From: Achatina immaculata
Lineage: Eukaryota; Mollusca; Gastropoda; Stylommatophora; Achatinidae
Reading direction: 5' to 3'
DNA length: 64,000 nt
NCBI GenBank assembly: GCA_009760885.1
Contig: CM019697.1
Span: forward strand, 29,070,710 to 29,134,709
Both the position numbers and the translations under genes were made by a program. Positions 55,770-64,000 of this stretch are shown in pieces (within the stretch, counting starts at the first letter, position 1; every line of letters begins with the position of its first letter). The notes beneath the pieces were generated by a model. That model was not told where the DNA came from. It worked only from the letters and a program-made list of their open reading frames with translations, and made no database searches.

Positions 55770-56509
55770 GAGAAGACCAAGAGCTGGACTTGACTGTCAG
55801 AGGCTATTTGAGACGCACGCCATTGGAGTGGAGAGCATATCCTCCGCCCCACCTCTGGCAATAGAAATCCTTAGAACCGCTTTGGGATACAGATAGCAGA
55901 ACACATCCTGCAAACCTGTCCAACCCACTCAAACCTCTGAGCACAGGTCTGGTCTGAATGAAAGGAACTGAGAGAAACGCTTTGAGGATCACACTCAAAC
56001 CTGGAGAAGATTCTTGGACTTCATCAGAGCTGCTTTAGCGTGACCAATTTTCCTTCAATGCTGAATGTGAAGATGTTTCTATAAGGTTTTAGTGGTCACT
56101 ATTATGTGGCAATTTTTTTTTTCTGCATTCACCGCAAAACATCAGTCTTCTCAATAGTAATATTTAATCCACTTATTTGCTGATTGTATTTTAGGCTGTT
56201 TTATTTGATACATTTTGATAAATGTGTACTATTAATGCAATACTGTCTTCATAGTTCAAATACTTCAGTGTGAAAAGTCTTACACACAGAGAGTACTATT
56301 GCTTCTGTACAGCACTGTATTTGTTACTTTTATTGGCATTCTCTTATTTATTAGTATTGTCTTCTTGTTAAAAAAGAAATCTGCTTTTGCTTTTCCCACT
56401 CACAACTTGAACATAGCTGAACATTTGCGATCTGCTGTTATTGTTGTTTGAGGTAAATGAATTTTTATACTTCTATTTCCTGTTCTATTACTCTTTTCTG
56501 TTACTGTAG
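55770..56509. other. Intergenic, nothing secure
   Basis: No supported gene. 55663-55770 resembles 188-270 at the window start. Confidence 0.4.
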
Positions 56510-56659
56510 TATTCTATTACTTCCAAGAAATAGTTAATCAACCACACCCAAAAGAATTGATAGACCTTGAAACTGACTTACCAGTACCACAACTAAATGT
56601 CAGCCTAGATGAAATTACATTGAACGAAATTGAAATAGCAGTGGGTAATCTAATGGGTA

Positions 56660-56904
56660 GCACTCGTCTAGCAACCAAATGGTCGAGGGTTCGAATCCCC
56701 AGCTGAGCGGGATTTTTTTTCCGACCAATACGGCCCTGAGGTCGACCCAGCCTCGTAAAATGGGTACCAGAGAAAATCTGGGAAGTAAAGGCAGCGAGGA
56801 AAGGAACTGGTCACCCTACCTCACACGCTGATGACCCAGCATAATGAGGTCTCTAACGCTTCACCCCCTACGGCATTTGAAATGCTATGGGACTATCTTT
56901 ACTT
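56660..56904 (+). mobile_element. tRNA-derived SINE, 14-bp TSD
   Basis: 245 bp flanked by TAATCTAATGGGTA at 56646-56659 and 56905-56918. It has a tRNA-like head with a pol III B box GGTTCGAATCC (56688-56698), and a body with AAAGGCAGCGAGGAAAGGA and CTACGGCATTTGAAATG. The body order resembles SINEs I remember from hemimetabolous insects. The A box is poor, and no clover leaf can form. Confidence 0.85.
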
Positions 56905-56969
56905 TAATCTAATGGGTAACAACAAAGTTGCAGGTGAAGATGAAATAACAGCCGAAGTGTTAAAAGCTA

Positions 56970-57685
56970 TTAACTCTTTCCATGCTGGAGGAAGAAACAC
57001 GGACGTGTCTTGGGTTGCAGGAGTAAAAACACGGGTCTTGTCTGTAAGGGGGTCTAGTTGTAAAATGGAATGGAAAACAGTAGTTCCATGTACTTCCGTA
57101 TACTTAATATGTTTCAAAGTATAGCTAAATGAATGAAAATTTCATAAATGCAGAGTTTTTTAGGAAAAAAGAAGTAATGTGATGTTTTTAGACGCTGATT
57201 GTGGCCAGCTCACCATCGGCTAGGTCTAGATCCACGCTGCTTACCCCTGCTTACCATCTGAGATGTGTAGATCTACTTGTCGATCTCGTCTTGTGACTCC
57301 GTATTGCATTCTCGCTGAATGAATGTCTGAACTAACCTCCTAACTACTCCTAACTACTTCTCCAGTCGTCTAAATATGTCTAAATCTACTTAGAAAACAT
57401 TCAAGAGCAGCGGGGTGGCCATAGGCCATGTCCATACCCCTATCTACATCGTCAAAAATTGAAAAATTTCCATGCTTTGCGTCCTTGTTCTCGCTCGGCA
57501 TCGCTCGTAACTAGGCACACATTCTCCATTTTGAAAGTGTCACCGGAATCGCGGACGAAATATGTACAATCTAAATGTTACACCGCTTGTTTTAATGAAA
57601 CAAACAATGTCACTGTATCGATCATACGGTAGTTTAGGGACACTTCCGGTGTCGATATATTGACAATAAGCACGGAAAGAGTTAA
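56970..57685. mobile_element. piggyBac-derived MITE 2 (716 bp)
   Basis: TTAA at 56970-56973 and 57682-57685; ends TTAACTCTTTCCATGC and GCACGGAAAGAGTTAA. Same left-end sequence as the full element at 29318. It lies in LINE-A between codons for KAI and NSDN; excision with one TTAA restores the frame. Confidence 0.92.
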
Positions 57686-58327
57686 TAGTGACAACATGAG
57701 CCAACTACAGAGAATGTTTAATGAAGTTTAGAAAGAGGAAAAGGTCCCTTCAAAATGGAAAAAAAGGAATCATTGTTAAAATATCCACACAAAAAAAAAG
57801 GCAACCTTAGTGACTGTAACAATTGGAGAGGAGTAACCTTAATATTAGTTGTGTCAAAAGCATTTTGCAAAGTCATTCTGAGTAGAATTAAAGATGTAAT
57901 GGATACTGCAATGAGAGAGGAACAAGCATTATTTCGAAAAGGGAGAAATGTCTTGATCAGATCTTTACTCTAAAAATAATACTTGGAGAACATACTGAAA
58001 ACCAGAAACCATTAATTCTGAATTTCATAAACTTTAAAAAAAAGCATTTGATAGCATACAGAGAGATTCATTGTGGAGAATTTTAAGACTATATGGAATA
58101 TATGAAATTCTCATTAATCAAGAAGGAAAATTATGCGTAGTAAGAACATCTGTTGAAGAAGTACACCAATTTGCATACCTTGGCAGTTACATAGACAAGG
58201 ATGGTGACGCCAGAAAGGAAGTTGAAATTAAAATTCCCAAACCAGCATTGACCTTCAAGAATCTTGAGAACATACGGCACTCAAAAGTTATAAGCACAAA
58301 AACCAAGATAAGATTATTCACTCAAAT

Positions 58328-58594
58328 GTAATCTTACATCCTTCCTATGCCGCTAAATGTCACATGGGGCCTGCATGATAGTATGCCATGATTTCCTGTC
58401 TGCGGCGAGTTTTTCAAGGGATGTTATGCCCACTGAACTGGCCTCTCTTAACAATGTCCTCTTTAGAGTTTCACGTGGGTGACCTCTTTTTCTTCAGCCT
58501 GTTGTGTTCCACTTGATAGCTTGTTTGGAGATTCTTTGATTGTTTCTTCTCATCACATGACCGGCATATCTTTTTCTGATAACCTATGTGACAG
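58328..58594 (-). mobile_element. LINE-A 3' end inserted in LINE-A, inverted
   Basis: Reverse copy of the family's 3' end (CTTACATCC at left, TTTTTCTGAT at right) interrupting the plus-strand LINE-A after IRLFTQM. Only a 4-bp ATGT is shared at the edges. Confidence 0.75.
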
Positions 58595-58946
58595 GTTAAG
58601 GAAACTCGCAATAAAATTAAATGTAATATCCACCCTCATTTATGCATGCAAAAGCTGGAAAACAACTAAAGAAATAAACAACAAATTAGACTCTTTTGAA
58701 AAAAAATGCCTAAGGAAAATACCCAGCGTTAATTGGAATGAATTCAAGAACAATGCAGAGGTAACTCAGATGTATGAACAACTTGTCTCATGGGTGATTA
58801 AAAAAGGAGATGGACATACATCGGTTATGTGATGAGAAGAAACAGAGAGTCCCAAAACAAGCTGTCAAGTGGAACGCAACAGGTCAAAGAAAAAGAGATC
58901 GACTGTGTGAAACTCTATAGAGAACATTATTAAGAGAGGCCAAATT

Positions 58947-61900
58947 CTCTCTCTCTCTCTGAACCTCAAGCGCCATGGGCACATGGGGCTGCCGCAAGGG
59001 TTTTCCACAAACGCCTGTGCCGTTTTTTCACTCTTGCCCAGCTGAGCCCTCTATTGCTAAACATCCTCTCTCTTGTTCTTCGCCATGTCTTCTTTGGTCT
59101 GCCCTTACTTCTATTCCCATGTGGTTTCCATCTCAGTGCTATTTTTGGTAGTGAGTTGTCAGTCATTCAGATCACATGTCCCAACCATCGCCAGCATCTT
59201 TACTTAATAATTGTTGTCGGTGGCTTCATCTGTATTTCGACCAAGATATTTCTTATGGTGTTTGGCCAAAATATTCTTCTAATTCTTCTAGAAAGAATTC
59301 ACCTTGTTTTCTATGGTTTTGGTGATTTTCCAGCATTCACTTCCATAGAGTAGTACACTTAGAACATTACTCTTAAATGTCCTGATTTTCATTTTTGTGC
59401 TTTGTTTTTTAGATTTCCATATAGTCTGCAGCATTGCAAAAGCCTGGTTTGCTCTAGTAAGTCTGCTGTTGTCCTCTGCGCTGTCTCCATTTTCTACTAC
59501 TCTACTGCCAAGGTATACAAATTCGTTGACCTCCTCCACTAACTTGCTATCTACTCTGAGTACATTTCTGTTGTTCACATTTTACTTCATTAACTTTGTC
59601 TTTCCTACGTTGATCTTTAGTCCTGTGATGTGTGCATTCTGAATTAGGTTGTTTATTTTATCTTGCATATCTTTGTGGCTGCTTGATAGTAGACAAAAGT
59701 CGTCCCAAAGTCAAGGTCCTCCAGCACTGTGTCATGGGTCCATTGTAATCCTCTGCGTTTGTCTGATGTTGCCTCTTCATTAACCAGTCTACTGCCAAGA
59801 TAAATGATGTTGGCGATACTACATATCACTACTTCACTCTGTTTATACCCTAAAGCTGCTGCAGGTATATTCTCTGCAGATCACTTTGCGCTGAAAACCC
59901 TCGTATAAGGCTTTGATGACATTCACTATTTTATTGAGGAGGCCATGCCATCTTAGAATTTTCCACAGTGCATCTCTGTTGACACTGTCAAAGGCTTTCT
60001 CAAAATCTATAAACAATGCATATGTTGTGCTATGCCACTTATTTGCCTGCTCTAATATTTAAGTACAAATATGTGGTCTATGCATGATCTTCCTTCCCTA
60101 AATCCTGCCTGTTCTTTCCAAAGTCTTCCCTTAAGTTCAGGTACTATTCTGTTGATGATTATTCTACAAAATACTGGTGAGTGGCAGAGGATAATACTTC
60201 TCCAGTTCCCAGTCTCTGAGGTCACCCTTCTTTGGTGGTTTTACTATAAGCCCAGTTTTCCACTCCTTTGGAGTTTTTTCTAGATCTCAGATTTGTTATA
60301 GTATCCGGCAGAGATGTTTTGGTGTTTCTGTTTCTTCTGCTTTCAACATCTCAGCAATCAATTCATCTGGCGCATGGTCTAATTTTAGCTTCTTTATTGC
60401 CTCTTTTTACTTCATTTATTGTTATTGGTCCTGTATTGATGTTTAGTTCCATCTTTGTTTCAGGTATGTCTATTGTTTGTGCTGCTTATGTTCTGTTTAG
60501 TAGGGTGTTAAAGTGTTCCCTCTATCTTTCAATTTTTTCACTTTCTCTACTGGTCAGTTGTCCCTTATGTGTCTCTGTTGCACTCTCACATCTTGTGCTG
60601 AAGTTACCTATCATCTGCTTTGTGATTTTATATATAGTTTTCACGTCATTTGCGTATGCTGCTTTCTCTGCTGCTTCTGCTTGTTGTTATAGTATTAACA
60701 TTTATCTTGACAGCATGATTCCTTCACCTCTTTGTCTTTTTGTGCATAATTACTTAAAACTTGTTCTTTTAGTCTTTGTGATTTGGTGCTCAGTAATTTT
60801 TTCTTGATTTCCTTTCTTTGCTCTATCTTCTCCCATTTGGTCTTGCTTATCCATTCCTCTTTTGTCCGTTTCTGATATCCCAGCACCTCTTTTGCTGTTT
60901 CCTGTAGTGTTTCATTGAACTCTAGACATTTCTGCGTCTTGTCTTGTCTTTCCCTTTGTCACTGAAGCGGTTCTTAAGTACCATTGAAAATTCATTCCTT
61001 GTTTGCTGGTCTTTTAGTTTTGTTGTATCAAAGTGTCCCCTTCTGTGTTCTCTGATTGTGGCTCCGATTTTAGTCTTCTTTTCGCTACCAGAAGGTTGTT
61101 ATCACTTTCTACATCTGCTCCTTTCCTTGCTGTCACATCTTGGATTGACTGTTTCCGCTTGTTTATCAGCATGTGATCGACTTGGTTTTCTGTGAATTTA
61201 TCTGGGGACCTCCAGGTCACTTTATGGATGTTTTTATGTTGTCCCTCTGATGGTCATCATGTCAGAAACTGCACAGTCTTTCACCATTTTAATTTATTTC
61301 TCCAATTCCTTCTCTTCTCATGATTCTTCTTCTATCTTCATTTCCCTCACTTACTTTTGCATTGAAGTCACCCAAGATGAGTAGCATTATCATGCTTGGG
61401 TATTGTTTCTACTGTGGCTTGGAGGCTGTTGTAAAAATCTTAATTCCTCTTCAGCTGCTTCTGTTGGTGCATAACAAACTATAATAGACAGCTTCGTGAA
61501 TCTTGAGTTGAAGTGTGCATATAATAATCTCTCATTTATAGGGTTCCATTTCAGCAATGCTCTTGATGCTTCTTTTGTTATAAGTCAATGCTACTCTTCC
61601 TTCACGATGATCTTCTTTACCTGACCATATTATCTTCTGTGTGCTGTGTTGTTAATTTCCTTCTGCCTTGACCTGTCCATCTTGCCTCTTGTATTCCTAA
61701 TATGTCTAGTTTGTATCTGTGCATTTCCTTGATGGTTTGTGCTAGTTTTCCAGTCTGATTAAGTGTTCTTACATTCCAGCTACCTATTTGCATCTTGTGT
61801 TTAGTTCCAGGAGGTATGAGGTTGGGCTGGGGAGTTCCAGTGGCTAGCTTTCATCCACATTCTTCATGTGCTTAGTTTCCTGATAAATATTTCTTTTTTC

Positions 61901-62086
61901 CACCTGTATTTGTTTTTCCCTTGCTTCTGTTTCTGTAACAATCTGATGGTTTTTATTTAATCAGATAGGGCTGGTGGCTCTATTCCGAACCATCCTTAGT
62001 CGCCTTTTAAGATCATGCATGGTAGGGTACAGTGGTCCTATTCTTTGCTTCCAGCCATGTGCCCCGTCCCGCGTATCACACAGGGT
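58947..62086 (-). mobile_element. LINE-AG, near full-length, 11-bp TSD
   Basis: 3140 bp with an AG tail, flanked by GAGGCCAAATT at 58936-58946 and 62087-62097 inside LINE-A. Single decayed ORF on the minus strand with endonuclease, RT and C-terminal region, the compact layout of RTE-like LINEs. 5' UTR to about 61795. Confidence 0.92.
59280..61800 (-). pseudogene. LINE-AG endonuclease-RT protein
   Basis: Minus strand: MQIGSWNVRTLNQTGKLAQT (61795), YKLDILGIQEARWTGQ (catalytic Glu, near 61680), a decayed GDFN region (61370), TWRSPDKFTENQVDHMLINK and ADVESDNNLLVAKRRL (61215-61080, end of endonuclease). RT follows in broken frames with FIDFEKAFDSVNRDAL-like (60010-59960) and QGC-like pieces, then EEVNEFVYLGSRVVENGDSA and LYGSECWKITKTIENKV (59578-59288). 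Multiple frameshifts; inactive. Confidence 0.87.
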
Positions 62087-62205
62087 GAGGCCAAATTAGT
62101 TGGCATAAAATCCCTTGAAAAGCTCATTGAATACAGGAAAATTTGCAAAATACCATGTGAGCCCTATGTGAAGTTTAACGGCACAGGAAGGATGTAAGAT
62201 TATTT

Positions 62206-62346
62206 TCTGTCGTTTTGCATGGATATTTCCACTTTAATGTTTACAGTTTTAGTTCAGATGTTATTACATGTTAAACACTTATTTTAAAAATATTTGGGTT
62301 TTCTAAATTTGCTTAACATGATTCTTTGTTTTTCACATTTTTATTT
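62206..62346. other. Nothing recognised
   Basis: Short AT-rich stretch after the LINE-A end. Confidence 0.4.
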
Positions 62347-62556
62347 TGTACTACAAAGTTGCTTGTAACTGCTTAGATCTGTGCCCCAGAGTTAGGTTAC
62401 CTGTGACTGTAAAGGTCTATACACTAAAGTTATGATACCTAAACTACCTAGATCTGTACCCAAAGTTATATTACATGAGCTACCTAGATCTATACCACAA
62501 AATTAGATTACCTATAATTACCTTTATGTATATCCCAAAGTTGGGTTACCTGTAAC
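62347..62556. repeat. 38-bp degenerate minisatellite, about 5.5 units
   Basis: Units resemble CTACCTAGATCTGTACC plus AAAGTTA(G)ATTACCTGTAA, with period close to 38 bp and considerable divergence between units. Confidence 0.8.
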
Positions 62557-62852
62557 ACTGCCCAGTTTTATGAAAATATCCTTTTGTGTTCATTTCCTTC
62601 TATGTCTTCTGAATGTTATTGTTATTTTATTGGTTTAATTGTGTTAAAAAAATCATGGGTTTTTTTTTATTGAAAGTGATTTTTTTTTGTTTGTTCTGCA
62701 TATTGTTTTTATATTAGGAGGATGTTAACTTTTTGTGAATAAAGCTCTGCAGGTATAATATGTCTGTCATTTGAGAATTATCTACTCCATTGTTTCATCA
62801 ATAAGTCGGCTGATTTTGTAAAAAAAAAACTTTATTGATAGGATTATAACTA
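62557..62852. other. Nothing recognised
   Basis: T-rich spacer. Confidence 0.4.
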
Positions 62853-63370
62853 CAGTCGAACCCACTTAATATCACTTCGCTTTATGTCACAACTGGGATA
62901 TTGTCAGAGAAATTTGTATCCCCAGCCAACTTCCGTAAGTAATTAATGGACTTTACTCCGGTTAATGTCACCCCGCTTATTGCCACAAGTTGGTTACTGC
63001 CACTGTATTTTTGTACCCAGAGGAGTTAAAGACTTCGCTTTGTATCACAAACCAGGCGAGTCCAAGCTATAAATATCTCATAAAGCATTATCAGCTTTGT
63101 GAGTCATCAAAGAAAGGGGTGGTCTTTTGATCATTGAGTGCATGCCGCATCAACCTTTTGAACATGTGGGTATCAAAACTTAGGTGGTTTGAATGAAAGG
63201 CTTACCACGGCTGCTCTTTCGTGATTAAAATCTAGCTTCTTTCAGTCATTGGCTCCTTTATCAAGACGTGGGCAGTGTTACATTGGCAACATGAGTTGAT
63301 AGGTGGTCAGTCTCAAATAGTGTATTGTGAATCGTATAGCTTCTCTTTGGTTCTCATTGTGACAGATAAT

Positions 63371-63868
63371 GGCTCTCTCTCTCTCTCTGAGCCTTAAGTG
63401 CCCAGGGACCATGGGGCTTCCGCAAAGGTTTTCCACAAATGCCTGTCCTTTGCCTTTTTTTTCTGCTCTTGTTCAGGTGAGCCGTCTATTGCTCAACATC
63501 CTTTCTGTTGTTCTTCTCCATGTCTCTTTTGGTCTACCTTTACTTCTGTTCCCCTGTGGTGTCCATCTTAGTGCTATTTTTGGTAGTGAGCTGTCAGTCA
63601 TTTGGAGCACATGACCCAACCATTTCCTCAGTAATTGCTGTCAGTGGCTTCATCGCAGCCTTTCATCCACAAACTTCATGGGCTCAGTTTCCTGATAAGC
63701 ATTTCTCCTTCCACTTGCATTTGTTTTTTTCCTTTGCTTCTGTTTCTGTAGAAGTCTGATAATTTTTTTTACCAGATAGAGTTGCAGGCCCTATGCCGAA
63801 CCCTCCTTAGTCACCTTTTACGATCATGTGTGGTAAGGTACAGTGGTCCTATTCTTTGCAGATCCCGG
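63371..63868 (-). mobile_element. Internally deleted LINE-AG (5' end joined to 3' end)
   Basis: 63371-63651 matches the LINE-AG 3' end (58947-59230), with AG tail. 63655-63860 matches the LINE-AG 5' UTR (about 61848-62047). About 2.6 kb, containing the endonuclease and RT, is missing. Orientation of both parts is the same, so it is one deleted element rather than two insertions. No clear duplication was found. Confidence 0.85.
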
Positions 63869-63887
63869 GTACTAAATGCAAATGTGG

Positions 63888-63984
63888 TGATCTGGATTTG
63901 AGCACTAAAATGAATATTCTGAAGCAAGTTGATGTGCTGATCTGGATTTGAGCACTAAAATGAATATTCTGAAGCAAGTTGATG
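63888..63984. repeat. 50-bp tandem duplication in Tigger-like ORF
   Basis: TGATCTGGATTTGAGCACTA starts at 63888 and again at 63938, with 47 identical bases in each copy. A 50-bp shift is not a multiple of three, so it breaks the reading frame. Confidence 0.92.
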
Positions 63985-64000
63985 AAAAAGTTACAAGAAA

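Larger units (their letters stand above)
56510..62205 (+). mobile_element. LINE-A copy carrying four nested insertions
   Basis: LINE-A sequence occupies 56510-56659, 56919-56969, 57686-58327, 58595-58946 and 62098-62205. Read together, the protein runs from PVPQLNVSLDEITLNEIEIA through GEDEITAEVLKAI, WKKGIIVK-like, NNWRGVTLILVVSKAF, INFKKAFDSIQ (motif A), VNEFAYLGSYIDKDG-like, STLIYACKSWK and KKCLRKIP to GIKSLEKL and the stop. Interrupters: SINE, piggyBac MITE, an inverted LINE-A end and LINE-AG. RT motif C is not visible. Confidence 0.88.
62853..64000 (+). mobile_element. pogo/Tigger-like DNA transposon, 5' part, runs off window
   Basis: Begins CAGTCGAACCCACTTAATATC after TA (62851-62852), like Tigger-type inverted ends, with subterminal repeats ('TTAATGTCACCCCGCTTATTGCCAC' type, 62958-62990). 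At 63888-64000 the frame reads DLDLSTKMNILKQVDEKV, like the first helix of the CENP-B-type N-terminal domain of these transposases. It is interrupted at 63371-63868 by a LINE-AG derivative. The 3' end is beyond the window, so the class is tentative. Confidence 0.6.

Noticed and set aside
56660..56735. Functional tRNA gene
   Set aside because: Only the B box is good; no acceptor stem or clover leaf; part of a SINE with target duplication.

Overview
The window is animal nuclear DNA, most likely from an arthropod. One host gene is recognisable, a complete FoxK transcription-factor gene on the + strand (2792-48060, eight coding exons, predicted 667 aa). Its N-terminal sequence and FHA domain resemble insect FoxK as I remember it. 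Almost everything else is transposable-element debris in several nested layers. AT-rich sequence, large introns, mariner, piggyBac, Helitron and Penelope-like elements and many short endonuclease-RT retrotransposons fit an arthropod; I cannot fix the order or species.

Layout. 1-807: no gene. 808-2647: two nearly identical Penelope-like (PLE) 3' ends in head-to-head inversion, ending about 145 bp before the FoxK start codon. 2792-3150: exon 1 (FHA domain). Intron 1 (7.9 kb): 5'-truncated LINE copies and one 3-kb LINE with endonuclease and RT. Exon 2 (11035-11235), exon 3 (11882-12197) and exon 4 (14894-15087); exons 3 and 4 carry the forkhead domain, and intron 3 holds a mariner with inverted ends. 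Intron 4 (9.7 kb): a Helitron, a mariner, a piggyBac MITE, a PLE tail with a hammerhead-like motif and LINE ends. Exon 5 (24752-24966). Intron 5 (12.9 kb): a mariner split by a LINE, then a LINE split by a second LINE split by a 3.5-kb piggyBac, then another mariner split by a LINE. Exon 6 (37877-38059), exon 7 (44131-44546), exon 8 (47941-48060, stop). Introns 6 and 7 hold mariners, LINE tails and a non-autonomous Helitron carrying minisatellites.

48.1-64 kb is intergenic: a decayed multi-copy protein family with CYICG and DCYFC motifs, another PLE tail, LINE fragments, a GC-richer dispersed repeat with internal tandem units, one LINE (56.5-62.2 kb) broken by four separate insertions, and the start of a pogo/Tigger-like element running off the right edge.

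The element families are named here by their 3' tails, for cross-reference: LINE-A (tail ending GGATGTA), LINE-B (tail of TGA repeats), LINE-C (tail of TTGA repeats), LINE-D (tail of TGAA or TGAC repeats), LINE-AG (tail of AG repeats). Target-site duplications of 9-14 bp are directly visible for many copies, which allows insertion order to be read. The most interesting signal is a set of three hammerhead-ribozyme-like motifs in the PLE ends, whose stem I covaries between two diverged copies.
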